This document shows positions 6,594 to 13,900 of a stretch of 14,828 nucleotides of DNA, in pieces. The DNA comes from JAFNGF01 sp964567045 (GTDB lineage: Bacteria; Planctomycetota; Phycisphaerae; Sedimentisphaerales; Anaerobacaceae). How positions within the stretch are numbered: the stretch's first letter is position 1; the number at the start of each line of letters is the position of its first letter. The stretch spans positions 1 to 14,828 of the forward strand of contig CAZMLE010000086.1 of NCBI GenBank assembly GCA_964567045.1. Reading direction: 5' to 3'. The position numbers and the translations under genes are program-made. The notes beneath the pieces were generated by a model. That model made no database searches. It was given only the letters and a program-made list of their open reading frames with translations, and had not been told where the DNA came from.

Positions 6594-7952
6594 ATGTTTA
6601 GCTCAGCATTTAACATATTCAGAATTCAAGACTTGCGCAATAAGATTCTTTTCACTGTGGCACTGCTGGTCATATACAGGCTTGGCTATCATATCTCTGT
6701 TCCGGGTTTTGACCAGGAAAAGATAAAAGCAGTTGCACAATCAAGAGGCGACGAGAGCCCTTTGGGCAGAGCTGCCGCGTACATGCAAATGTTTACCGGC
6801 GGGACCTTGGAAAAGAGCAGCCTATTCGGCCTTGGCATTATGCCCTACATTACTGCCTCTATTATTCTTATGCTATTGGGTGAGGTAGTGCCGACCTTGA
6901 AGAAACTACGGCAGGAAGGCCAAACCGGCTACAAGAAGATACAGGAGTACACGCGCTATTTGACGGTTCCGATATGCGTTATTCAATCCATAATGTTTAT
7001 GAAGTGGATGGGAGGAGGGGAGGGACTAACTTACCCTGGTATGTACCGCCAGGCTATGCTGATGGGCGTTGTTGGCTCGACAGCCGGCACCATCTTTCTG
7101 ATGTGGCTGGGCGAACAAATAGACGAATACGGTATAGGCAATGGCATCAGCTTGATAATTATGGCGGGCATAATTGCCAGAATCCCCTGGGAAGTTCAGT
7201 GGCTTCTGCAAAACACGAGCTTCTCAGTTAATGCACCAGAGGGCACAATAGGCCCGGCGAAGCTGTTGTTCCTGATGGCAGCGTTCGTATTCGTCGTTGC
7301 CGGTGCAATACTGATAACCCAAGGTCAACGCCGCATACCCATTCAGCAAGCCAAGCAGATGAGAGGTCGGCGAATGTACGGCGGCCAGAGGCACTATCTG
7401 CCGCTGCGAGTCAATCACGGCGGAGTGATGCCGATAATTTTTGCATCCAGTTTTATGATGTTTCCGCCAATAATAATCGGCCAGTTGGCGGACAGGTTCA
7501 TCACATCGGAAGTTTTCCAGACTTTGAGAGATGCTTTGGGTTACCATGGCTATACATATAATGTCCTTTATGTGGTCTTGATATTTCTGTTCTCTTACTT
7601 CTGGGTGACCGTGCAATTTCAGCCCAAGGAGGTTGCTAAGAACCTGCGGGATTCAGGCAGCTTCGTTCCCGGTCTTCGCCCCGGGCGTAGAACCGCCGAC
7701 TATTTGGAAACTGTAATGACTCGAATCACCTACTTCGGAGCGGCATTTTTGGCAGTAATCGCCGTTGTGCCGACCGTAGTTTCGGCCTCATTGGGAATTC
7801 CCTGGCAGGTAACAACATATTTGGGCGGCACAGGCTTATTGATAGTTGTCAGCGTCTCGCTGGACCTGGTGCAGAAGATTGAGGCCAACCTGCTGATGCG
7901 CAGCTATGAGGGGTTCAGTACGGCCGGCAGGATAAAAGGAGCGTATGCATGA
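6594..7952 (+). CDS. secY: Protein translocase channel subunit SecY
   Basis: SecY is the ten-helix channel that, with SecE and SecG, exports unfolded proteins and inserts membrane proteins across the inner membrane. The 452-residue product has alternating hydrophobic helices, the first at about residues 17-35 (ILFTVALLVIYRLGYHISVP). Recognisable blocks are the plug-region segment LFGLGIMPYITASIILML, then GEQIDEYGIGNGISLIIMAG, then a cytosolic loop QRRIPIQQAKQMRGRRMYGG with VNHGGVMPIIFASSFMMFP after it. The C5-loop FQPKEVAKNLRDSGSFVPGLRPG is also present; its conserved Arg/Pro residues are where SecA and ribosomes bind. The start has GGAG 6583-6586 with a 7-base spacer. Its stop overlaps the adk start (ATGA), so the two are translationally coupled. 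Confidence 0.98.
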   Translation: MFSSAFNIFRIQDLRNKILFTVALLVIYRLGYHISVPGFDQEKIKAVAQSRGDESPLGRAAAYMQMFTGGTLEKSSLFGLGIMPYITASIILMLLGEVVPTLKKLRQEGQTGYKKIQEYTRYLTVPICVIQSIMFMKWMGGGEGLTYPGMYRQAMLMGVVGSTAGTIFLMWLGEQIDEYGIGNGISLIIMAGIIARIPWEVQWLLQNTSFSVNAPEGTIGPAKLLFLMAAFVFVVAGAILITQGQRRIPIQQAKQMRGRRMYGGQRHYLPLRVNHGGVMPIIFASSFMMFPPIIIGQLADRFITSEVFQTLRDALGYHGYTYNVLYVVLIFLFSYFWVTVQFQPKEVAKNLRDSGSFVPGLRPGRRTADYLETVMTRITYFGAAFLAVIAVVPTVVSASLGIPWQVTTYLGGTGLLIVVSVSLDLVQKIEANLLMRSYEGFSTAGRIKGAYA

Positions 7953-8605
7953 GGACAGTCTTGCTGGGCGCCCCCGGCGCAGGCAAAGGAACCCAGTGTA
8001 AGCGTATTGTACAGCGGTATGGACTGCTGCACCTATCCAGCGGAGATATATTGAGGCAGCAAAGAGCAGAAGGCACATCGCTGGGCAAGAAGGCGCAGAG
8101 CTATATGGATGCAGGACAACTTGTGCCGGACCAGGTTGTAGTACAGATGATGATTGACGCCATAAAAAAAGCTCCTGCCGCCGGTTTTATACTGGACGGC
8201 TTTCCCAGAACAGTAAATCAAGCTGTCGAGCTTGATAATTCGCTGGCCGACAACGGCCAGGCTGTGGATGCGATCTTGAACCTGCAGATAGACGACCGCG
8301 TGGTAGCTGAGCGAATGACCGGCAGGAGAAGCTGCCCGAAATGTGGCGCAGTCTACCATGTGAAGAACTTGCGGCCGAAAGCTGATGGAATTTGCGACAA
8401 CGACGGCGCCAGGTTAATTCAAAGGCATGATGACAGTCCTGAAGTGGTGGCCAAACGCCTCAAAACCTACCATCAGCAGACTGAGCCGGTTGTAGATTAC
8501 TATAACAACAATGGCAGGGCCGTTTTTGATGTCGACGCTAACAACGGCGCCGACAAAGTAAGCGATTTGATATTTGAGGAGCTGGACGCCATCGCCAAGG
8601 CGTGA
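7949..8605 (+). CDS. adk: Adenylate kinase, zinc-type LID domain
   Basis: Adenylate kinase catalyses ATP + AMP = 2 ADP in the cytoplasm and sets adenylate energy charge. The 218-residue product has the P-loop GAPGAGKGT (7-15), an NMP-binding region with SSGDILR, the DGFPRT motif (83-88), and a long-form LID domain. The LID carries Cys129, Cys132, Cys149 and Asp152, matching the structural zinc site of Gram-positive long adenylate kinases. RHDDSPEVVAKRLKTYHQQT closes the LID. The ATG at 7949 overlaps the secY stop by 4 bp and has AGGAG 7937-7941 with a 7-base spacer. An out-of-frame ATG at 7945 is rejected. secY-adk-map is a common order in many phyla. Confidence 0.98.
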   Translation: MRTVLLGAPGAGKGTQCKRIVQRYGLLHLSSGDILRQQRAEGTSLGKKAQSYMDAGQLVPDQVVVQMMIDAIKKAPAAGFILDGFPRTVNQAVELDNSLADNGQAVDAILNLQIDDRVVAERMTGRRSCPKCGAVYHVKNLRPKADGICDNDGARLIQRHDDSPEVVAKRLKTYHQQTEPVVDYYNNNGRAVFDVDANNGADKVSDLIFEELDAIAKA

Positions 8606-8651
8606 TGCGATACGCGAAATACTCGGTACGGAACAAGAGATACAAAGTTGA

Positions 8652-9431
8652 ATGGCTATAACGCTTCGCAGCCGAAGAGAAATTGAGTTAATGCGTAGAG
8701 CAGGGGCTGTTGTAGCCGACGTTCTTTCAAAACTGCAGGAGGACGCAGGGCCTGGAGTAACGACCGCCCGATTGGACAAGATGGCTGCGCAGATGGCCGC
8801 GGATGCCGGCGCTCAGGCTCTATTTAAGGGCGTACATAGCCCGCATGCCCGGACGCTGTTTCCAGGGGCGATTTGCGCATCCATAAATGAGCAGGTCGTC
8901 CACGGGATTCCTTCGGAGAATACAAAACTCAAAGAAGGCGATATATTGAGTATTGATTTTGGAGTTAGACTCGAAGGCTATTGTGCAGATGCGGCGACCA
9001 CCATTGGCATAGGCGAGATTTCGCAGGACAACCGCAGGCTTATGGAGGTAACAAAGCAGGTTCTGTGTATGGCGATAGCAAAGGCTAAACCGGCTGTTAA
9101 GTGGAGCGAAATTGCCGGGCAAATGCAGCATTGTGCTGAATCAGCCGGCTTCTCGGTAGTGAGAGAATTCGTTGGGCATGGAATCGGGAGAAAAATGCAC
9201 GAAGAACCGAGGGTGCCCAACTTCGTGAGCGACGAATTGTTGACTAATGATATTGTCTTGACCGAAGGAATGGTTTTGGCCGTTGAGCCGATGATTAATG
9301 CCGGCAGCAGTGCGGTGCAAACGCTCAAGAACGGCTGGACTGTAGTAACAAAGGACGGTAAGTGCTCGGCTCATTTTGAACATACGATCGCAATAGTAGA
9401 AAATGGTTGCCAGGTACTGACAGCAAAATAA
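8652..9431 (+). CDS. map: Type I methionine aminopeptidase
   Basis: This enzyme removes the initiator methionine from nascent proteins when the next residue is small. The 259-residue product has the pita-bread fold landmarks and all five metal ligands: Asp102 (SIDFG), Asp113 (CADAATT), His176 (VGHGIG), Glu212 (AVEPM) and Glu243 (HFEHT). The substrate-binding His84 is in NEQVVHGIP. There is no N-terminal zinc-finger or SH3-binding extension, so it is the type Ia form. The gene follows adk by 46 bp. No strong Shine-Dalgarno site is seen, but MAITLRSRREIELMRRAG is the usual N-terminus. Confidence 0.98.
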   Translation: MAITLRSRREIELMRRAGAVVADVLSKLQEDAGPGVTTARLDKMAAQMAADAGAQALFKGVHSPHARTLFPGAICASINEQVVHGIPSENTKLKEGDILSIDFGVRLEGYCADAATTIGIGEISQDNRRLMEVTKQVLCMAIAKAKPAVKWSEIAGQMQHCAESAGFSVVREFVGHGIGRKMHEEPRVPNFVSDELLTNDIVLTEGMVLAVEPMINAGSSAVQTLKNGWTVVTKDGKCSAHFEHTIAIVENGCQVLTAK

Positions 9432-9495
9432 TCAGAAGCTGCAAAGTCTGAAATCAGAGGCTTTGAGATTTGTAATTACTGCTTCAGAGATCTTT

Positions 9496-9711
9496 ATGGT
9501 TAAGAAGGACGCAATTAGGTTGCAAGCCAAGGTAACCGAAGCTTTGCCAAACGCGATGTTTAGAGTTGAGCTGGAGAACGGCCATAAGGTCTTGACTCAT
9601 GTTTCAGGCAAGATGCGCATGAATTTTATCCGAATTCTGCCAGGAGACACGGTGACCGTGGAAATGTCACCCTACGATTTGAATAGAGGCCGGATCATTC
9701 TCAGACATTAG
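9496..9711 (+). CDS. infA: Translation initiation factor IF-1
   Basis: IF-1 is a small OB-fold protein that covers the 30S A site during initiation, together with IF-2 and IF-3. The 71-residue product reads MVKKDAIRLQAKVTEALPNA and continues through MFRVELENGHKVLTHVSGKM, then the FIRILPGDTVTVEMSPYDLN region and GRIILRH. Length and pattern are those of bacterial IF-1. The frame is open upstream to 9463, but ATG 9496 gives the standard N-terminus. The gap from map is 64 bp. Its position between map and rpmJ is typical. Confidence 0.97.
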   Translation: MVKKDAIRLQAKVTEALPNAMFRVELENGHKVLTHVSGKMRMNFIRILPGDTVTVEMSPYDLNRGRIILRH

Positions 9712-9782
9712 CTCATTGCTGTACGATAACTCGATACCTGCAATGGCATCGGAACTGCAGCTATGCAAGTTAGGCGAGAAAA

Positions 9783-9896
9783 ATGAAAGTCAGAAGTTCT
9801 GTAAAACGTATCTGTGAGAATTGTAAGATTGTCCGTCGTAGGGGCGTTGTGAGAGTGATCTGTACAAACCCGCGACATAAGCAACGTCAAGGTTAG
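9783..9896 (+). CDS. rpmJ: 50S ribosomal protein bL36, zinc-binding type
   Basis: bL36 is the smallest ribosomal protein and stabilises 23S rRNA near the base of the L7/L12 stalk. The 37-residue product reads MKVRSSVKRICENCKIVRRR, then GVVRVICTNPRHKQRQG. The zinc ligands Cys11, Cys14, Cys27 and His32 are all present, so this is the C+ form. It lies between infA and rpsM, its usual place at the start of the alpha cluster. The gap from infA is 71 bp and to rpsM 55 bp. Confidence 0.96.
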   Translation: MKVRSSVKRICENCKIVRRRGVVRVICTNPRHKQRQG

Positions 9897-9951
9897 CCCA
9901 CGATGGATCGCAAATGGCAGGTTATAGTATGAAATATAAACAGGAGCTAAC

Positions 9952-10338
9952 ATGCCGAGAATAGTTGGTGTTGATATTCCCAATGAAAAGACAATATGGA
10001 TTTCTTTGACCTACATTCCTGGCATAGGAAAATACACCTCCAGACAGGTCTTGAAGGAAGCTGGTATTCGAGAAGATACAAAGGCCGGCAAGCTCAGCGA
10101 AGACGAGCTGAGCCGGATAACTCAGATTATAGACCGCAATTATGTCGTGGGCGGCCAGCTTCGCAGACAGGTTGCGCAGAATATTGCCCGGCTGCGGGAC
10201 ATAAACTGCTACCGGGGCATTCGTCACAGAAAAGGCTTGCCCGTTCGTGGCCAGCACACCCAAACCAATGCTCGGACCCGCAAAGGGCCACGAAAGACGG
10301 TCGCAGGAAAAAAGGGTGTAAAGGAAAAACATGGATGA
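9952..10338 (+). CDS. rpsM: 30S ribosomal protein uS13
   Basis: uS13 sits in the 30S head, contacts P-site tRNA through its C-terminal tail, and bridges to uL5. The 128-residue product begins MPRIVGVDIPNEKTIWISLT, with YIPGIGKYTSRQVLKEAGI (helix-two-turn-helix), RRQVAQNIARLRDINCYRGI, RHRKGLPVRGQHTQTNARTR and a basic tail. The start has AGGAG 9942-9946 with a 5-base spacer. Two nested micro-ORFs lie just upstream (9903-9964). The stop TGA overlaps two candidate short ORFs that fill the 94-bp gap to rpsK. Confidence 0.97.
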   Translation: MPRIVGVDIPNEKTIWISLTYIPGIGKYTSRQVLKEAGIREDTKAGKLSEDELSRITQIIDRNYVVGGQLRRQVAQNIARLRDINCYRGIRHRKGLPVRGQHTQTNARTRKGPRKTVAGKKGVKEKHG

Positions 10339-10433
10339 CCAAGCTGCTCGCCCTCGAAATGAGCCTGGTCACGGAGATAAGAAAATTGTTATTCATGGTC
10401 GGTCATAAGTTGCACGCAAGAAGAGAAAAATAA
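10335..10433 (+). CDS. Possible 32-codon linking ORF between rpsM and rpsK
   Basis: An ORF of 32 codons starts at ATG 10335, overlapping the rpsM stop as ATGA, and ends at TAA 10431-10433, overlapping the rpsK start as TAATG. AAGGA 10321-10325 lies 9 bases before the start. The product is basic (ends HKLHARREK) and resembles no family I know. A second short ORF (10331-10408, 25 codons, in frame with rpsK but ended by TAA) overlaps it. The double overlap is what a translational-coupling leader would look like, and rpsK has no strong Shine-Dalgarno site of its own. It may equally be chance. Confidence is low. Confidence 0.3.
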   Translation: MTKLLALEMSLVTEIRKLLFMVGHKLHARREK

Positions 10434-10813
10434 TGGCTAAAGGTACGAAAAGAAAAGTCAGAAAGAACATAGTTCGAGCTATTGTGCACATAAAGGCAAC
10501 GTTTAACAACACGTTAATTACGATTACGGACCCGGACGGTGACACAATTTGTTCCAGCTCGGCGGGTTGCGTCGGCTTCAAAGGCTCTCGCAAAAGTACA
10601 CCGTTCGCAGCCCAGCAGGCGGCACAAAGCTGTGCCAATTCGGCCATGCGTAACGGCGTGCGTGAGGTTGAAATCAAGGTCAAGGGCCCCGGGGCTGGCC
10701 GTGAGTCCGCCATCTCAGCGCTGCAACAGGTAGGATTGCGAATCGCTTCCATAGAAGATGTCACGCCTATACCCCATAATGGCTGCAGAGCACCAAAGCG
10801 AAGACGAGTATAG
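10433..10813 (+). CDS. rpsK: 30S ribosomal protein uS11
   Basis: uS11 lies on the platform of the 30S subunit near the Shine-Dalgarno helix and the E-site mRNA path. The 126-residue product has a basic N-terminal arm, HIKATFNNTLITITDPDGDT, CVGFKGSRKSTPFAAQQAAQ, VEIKVKGPGAGRESAISALQ and the C-terminal PIPHNGCRAPKRRRV, all characteristic. The ATG at 10433 gives the usual start. The ribosome-binding site is weak, and the start overlaps the end of a possible 32-codon ORF by one base. The gap to rpsD is 39 bp. Confidence 0.97.
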   Translation: MAKGTKRKVRKNIVRAIVHIKATFNNTLITITDPDGDTICSSSAGCVGFKGSRKSTPFAAQQAAQSCANSAMRNGVREVEIKVKGPGAGRESAISALQQVGLRIASIEDVTPIPHNGCRAPKRRRV

Positions 10814-10852
10814 AATGACAGTCAACCGGAAACTGTTTGGAGAAGAATAAGA

Positions 10853-11485
10853 ATGGGACGCTACCTCGGGCCATCCTGCAAAATTTGTCGCCGGGAAGGA
10901 ATGAAACTGCTTCTCAAGGGCCTCAAGTGCGAAACAGCCAAATGCCAGATCGAAAAGAGACAGCGAAATCTGGCTCCCGGTATGCATGGTTGGCGCCGGG
11001 GCAGAGGAAGTGAATACGCTGTTCGGCTGCGGGAAAAGCAGAAAGTCAAGAGATACTACGGGCTGCTGGAGCGACAGTTCATGAGGTGTTTCCATACAGC
11101 CCAGCGAACCAAAGGTAATACCGGCGCGACCTTGCTGCAACTGTTGGAAAGACGTTTGGATAACGTGGTATATAAATTGAATTTCGCACCATCCCGCAAG
11201 GCTGCGCGACAATTGATCACACACGGTCACATATATGTTAATGGACGCAAGGTTAACGTTAGCGATTTTACCATACAAGTTGGTGACAAAATCAGCGTGA
11301 AAAACTCCGAAAAAAGCAGCAAAAAAGTAAAACAGCAGTTAGAGAGTAACCCAAACTTTACGACGCAGAACTGGTTACAACTGGACCGTGAAAAGTTGGA
11401 AGCTGCCGTTGTCGCTCTGCCCAGCCGAGATGACGTCCAGATTCCAGTGGAGGAACAGTTAGTCATAGAGTTGTGCTCGAGATAG
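10853..11485 (+). CDS. rpsD: 30S ribosomal protein uS4, zinc-binding type
   Basis: uS4 is a primary 16S rRNA binder at the five-way junction, shapes the mRNA entry tunnel and commonly acts as translational repressor of the alpha operon. The 210-residue product has Cys9, Cys12, Cys26 and Cys31 at the N-terminus, the zinc-ribbon arrangement known from Thermus uS4. Next comes GMHGWRRGRGSEYAVRLREK and an S4 RNA-binding domain with LLERRLDNVVYKLNFAPSRK and HGHIYVNGRKVN. Length is normal. The start has GGAG 10839-10842 about 10 bases upstream. The 117-bp gap after it, before rpoA, is the longest inside the ribosomal cluster. Confidence 0.97.
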   Translation: MGRYLGPSCKICRREGMKLLLKGLKCETAKCQIEKRQRNLAPGMHGWRRGRGSEYAVRLREKQKVKRYYGLLERQFMRCFHTAQRTKGNTGATLLQLLERRLDNVVYKLNFAPSRKAARQLITHGHIYVNGRKVNVSDFTIQVGDKISVKNSEKSSKKVKQQLESNPNFTTQNWLQLDREKLEAAVVALPSRDDVQIPVEEQLVIELCSR

Positions 11486-11602
11486 CTCTGCGGCGTTGTG
11501 GTATGAAATACTAAAAGGGCAGAAAAAGGGAATAATTCGAGCCAAAAAAGAGTCTGCTTTGGGCCTGGCATTATGATATTTAGGTATTGATCGGAGGCCG
11601 GT

Positions 11603-12616
11603 ATGCGAATAACATGGCGTGGTATAGAACTGCCCGCCCGCGTTGAACGGGATAAGCAGGTATCAACCAACAAATACGGCCGATTTTTTATCGAGCCGTT
11701 TGAGCGAGGCTTCGGCACCACCATCGGCAACAGCCTCAGACGTGTATTGCTTTCCTCCTTGGAGGGTAGCGCCGTAACATCGATCAAAATAGCAGGCGTT
11801 GACCATGAGTTTACTTCGATACACGGAGTAATGGAGGATGTCACCGATATCGTTTTGAATGTCAAGAGCCTTGTCATTCGGCTGCAGACCGGCGGCCCCA
11901 AGACAATGAAGGTCGCGACAAACAAAGCCGGCGTCGTGAGGGCTGCCGACATAGTCGCAGACCCTGCCATAGAAGTTATAAATAAAGACCTTGTCTTGGC
12001 CACCCTGACTGAAGATGTTAAGTTTGAAATGGAAATGATAGTCGAAAACGGCCGTGGTTATGTGCCGGCCTCTGAACGAATTGCTGACGCAGACAGATTC
12101 GACCAGGAAATCGGAAGGATACTGCTTGACGCCGTCTACTCGCCGGTTACCAGAGTTCGCTACACAACCGAAAACACCCGGGTGGGCCAGAGAACCAATT
12201 ACGATAAACTGATTTTGGAAATCTGGACCAATGGAACAATCACGCCTGAAACGGCCCTCGTAGAGGCTGCTAAGATATTGCGAAAACACATCAATCCGTT
12301 CGTGCAGTATTTCGAGATAGGAGAGCAAACTGTCGCCAGCCAGATTGCCGAAAAAGCGCTGGAAGAAGAGGCGCTTGACGAAGAACAGGAAAGAAAACTA
12401 AGTATGCCCGTTCAGGAATTAGAGCTGTCGGTTAGAGCGAGCAACTGCCTTGAATCAACAAAAATCGAAACTGTTCGTCAGTTAGTCCAAAAGACAGACG
12501 CCGACTTGCTCGCGATTCGCAGCTTAGGCAAAACAAGTTTACGAGAAATCAAAAGAAAACTTGCCGACATAGGTTTGTCTTTGGGGATGAGCGTACCGGC
12601 AGAAAGTAACCAATAG
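11603..12616 (+). CDS. rpoA: DNA-directed RNA polymerase subunit alpha
   Basis: The alpha subunit dimerises to nucleate RNA polymerase assembly and binds UP elements and activators. The 337-residue product has an N-terminal domain with the dimerisation and beta-binding segment FERGFGTTIGNSLRRVLLSS, then AVTSIKIAGVDHEFTSIHGV. An acidic linker (about 255-262) leads to the C-terminal domain from residue 268. The DNA-contact motif VRASNCL is conserved (Arg278, Asn281 and Cys282 correspond to E. coli 265, 268 and 269), as is LGKTSLREIKRKL. Start ATG 11603 has GGAGG 11593-11597 with a 5-base spacer. The upstream 117-bp gap has a TATGAT at 11572-11577 but no convincing -35. The conserved C-terminal domain fits the use of A-tract promoters such as the one at 14634. 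Confidence 0.98.
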   Translation: MRITWRGIELPARVERDKQVSTNKYGRFFIEPFERGFGTTIGNSLRRVLLSSLEGSAVTSIKIAGVDHEFTSIHGVMEDVTDIVLNVKSLVIRLQTGGPKTMKVATNKAGVVRAADIVADPAIEVINKDLVLATLTEDVKFEMEMIVENGRGYVPASERIADADRFDQEIGRILLDAVYSPVTRVRYTTENTRVGQRTNYDKLILEIWTNGTITPETALVEAAKILRKHINPFVQYFEIGEQTVASQIAEKALEEEALDEEQERKLSMPVQELELSVRASNCLESTKIETVRQLVQKTDADLLAIRSLGKTSLREIKRKLADIGLSLGMSVPAESNQ

Positions 12617-12633
12617 ACGAGGAAATTGAGCAT

Positions 12634-13191
12634 ATGCGTCACAGAGTAGCAGGACGTAAGTTAAGTAGAACCAGTGGGCACCGAACAGCTTTGCGGCGAA
12701 ATCTGGTTTCTTCGCTGATTGAGCATGAAACGATTTCCACGACCATCGAAAAGGCCAAAGAGGTCAAGGCCTTTGCTGAAAAGCTGATTACACTGGCCAA
12801 GCAGGGAACATTGTCGGCCAGAAGGCGGGCCATCGCTCGGCTCTGTAATCGTGACATCATAAATTACGAAGATGGCAAAGCCGTCAAGAAGGGCACCATA
12901 ATTGGAAAGCTTTTTAGTGAGCTTGGTCCCCGATACCTTGGTAGGCCCGGCGGGTATACCAGGATAATCCATCTGGCATTGAGAAGATTAGGCGACAACG
13001 GTCAGCTCGTGTTGCTACAACTGTTAGGCCCCGATGAGAAGCTCAAGAAAGAAACTAAGGGTACTGCAAAAAAACGCGCGCGTAAGAAAGAGAAAAAGGC
13101 TGCCCGGGCCGAAGAAACAGCTCCGGCCGAAGAGCTTAACCAAGCCGAGCAGGCCGCTGAGTCCACAGACAAGGGCAAAACGGATAAGTAA
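12634..13191 (+). CDS. rplQ: 50S ribosomal protein bL17 with a long charged tail
   Basis: bL17 lies near the exit-tunnel side of the 50S subunit. Residues 1-133 are the conserved domain: MRHRVAGRKLSRTSGHRTAL, NLVSSLIEHETISTTIEKAK, LFSELGPRYLGRPGGYTRI and ALRRLGDNGQLVLLQLL. Residues 134-185 are a low-complexity tail, first Lys/Arg-rich, then Ala/Glu-rich, presumably disordered. Most bL17 are 115-130 residues, though tails are common in some phyla. It follows rpoA by 17 bp, the standard end of the alpha operon. No terminator-like hairpin is seen after it, and the HIT gene starts 55 bp later. Confidence 0.96.
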   Translation: MRHRVAGRKLSRTSGHRTALRRNLVSSLIEHETISTTIEKAKEVKAFAEKLITLAKQGTLSARRRAIARLCNRDIINYEDGKAVKKGTIIGKLFSELGPRYLGRPGGYTRIIHLALRRLGDNGQLVLLQLLGPDEKLKKETKGTAKKRARKKEKKAARAEETAPAEELNQAEQAAESTDKGKTDK

Positions 13192-13246
13192 GCTGACCAA
13201 GCAAATCGACAAAAAGAACGTAGCATTGTCAAGTTAGAAAGTCACA

Positions 13247-13663
13247 ATGAGTGTGAAGGATTGCGTTTTCTGCAAAATAGTAGCTGGACAAATTCCGGTT
13301 ACAAAGGTTTTTGAAGACGATGTCGTCCTTGCTTTTTTGGATATTGGCCCAGTAAGTGACGGTCACACCCTGGTGGTTCCGAAGCAGCACTTTGAAAAGC
13401 TGCACGATTGTCACGCCGAACTTTTGAGCCAGGTTGGCTCACGCCTCGGCAAGATCGCCAGCGCGGTAGTTGCGGGGATGAACTGCGACGGCTATAATGT
13501 GCTATGCAATAATGGTAGAGCGGCTGGGCAGCTTGTTGACCATTTGCATTTTCATATAATTCCGCGTAACCTGGGCGACGGTGTTTTTGACCGTTGGCCT
13601 GCTTATAAATATAGGGAAGGATTGATCGAGACAATTGCTGCTAAGATTCGCAAAAAATTGTAA
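13247..13663 (+). CDS. HIT-family nucleotide hydrolase/transferase
   Basis: Histidine-triad proteins hydrolyse or transfer nucleotidyl groups on small substrates such as adenosine phosphoramidates or dinucleoside polyphosphates. The 138-residue product has the family's order: N-terminal CVFCKI (Cys6, Cys9, part of a probable structural zinc site), VLAFLDIGPVSDGHTLVVPK, then the catalytic triad HLHFHIIPR with His99, His101 and His103. The middle histidine normally carries the AMP intermediate. The exact substrate cannot be read from sequence, so no gene symbol is given. The gene follows rplQ on the same strand with no terminator between, so it may be co-transcribed with the ribosomal cluster. 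Confidence 0.95.
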   Translation: MSVKDCVFCKIVAGQIPVTKVFEDDVVLAFLDIGPVSDGHTLVVPKQHFEKLHDCHAELLSQVGSRLGKIASAVVAGMNCDGYNVLCNNGRAAGQLVDHLHFHIIPRNLGDGVFDRWPAYKYREGLIETIAAKIRKKL

Positions 13664-13679
13664 TCTTGAGCCGGCAGCC

Positions 13680-13709
13680 TTGATAAAAAGTAGTTTTTGG
13701 CTATATTAT
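13680..13709 (+). promoter_or_regulatory. Sigma-70-like promoter for the initiator tRNA
   Basis: TTGATA (13680-13685) is followed after 16 bases by TATATT (13702-13707), or after 18 bases by TATTAT (13704-13709). The expected start is near 13715, about 14 bases before the tRNA. The hexamers match the consensus at five of six (-35) and five of six (-10, TATATT). The position directly before a tRNA supports the call. Confidence 0.65.
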
Positions 13710-13728
13710 AGTTTAGTACGTTGATGAT

Positions 13729-13802
13729 CGCGGGGTAGAGCAGCCTGGTAGCTCGTCGGGCCCATAACCCGGAGGTCGCAGGTTCGAATCCTGCCCCCGC
13801 TA
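13729..13802 (+). tRNA. Initiator tRNA-Met (CAT anticodon)
   Basis: The 74-base cloverleaf is complete. The acceptor CGCGGGG (13729-13735) pairs with CCCCGCT, leaving a C1:U72 mismatch. The D stem is GAGC/GCTC (A11:U24), the anticodon is CAT at 13763-13765, and the T arm is GCAGG-TTCGAAT-CCTGC. The unpaired 1:72 position, the A11:U24 pair and the three G:C pairs at the base of the anticodon stem (GGG/CCC) are the known marks of the bacterial initiator, so this is fMet rather than elongator Met. Position 33 is C, where almost all tRNAs have U. The 3' CCA is not encoded (A73 is followed by TTA) and must be added by the CCA enzyme. Confidence 0.96.
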
Positions 13803-13900
13803 TTAACCTCTGGAGATGAACCCAGGTCCGGTTCTGTTTGTTGCGATCCTTTGGCTTACAGGTGCTTAGGTCTGTGATGGCTCGGGGCGGACGCAGCCAA

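Noticed and set aside
11486..11602. Promoter before rpoA in the 117-bp gap
   Set aside because: A TATGAT is present at 11572-11577, but no acceptable -35 at 16-18 bp; the small TGGTAT-GAA-ATACTA hairpin at 11499-11513 is too weak to call.
11227..12003. 258-codon open frame on the minus strand across rpsD and rpoA
   Set aside because: Antisense to two conserved genes, low-complexity Ser/Thr-rich translation and no start signals.
13034..13237. 67-codon very basic open frame overlapping the bL17 tail and running past its stop
   Set aside because: It is the other reading of Lys/Ala/Glu repeat codons; no Shine-Dalgarno site and no known family.
13192..13728. Intrinsic terminator after rplQ or the HIT gene
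   Set aside because: No GC-rich stem followed by a T tract was found after either stop codon.
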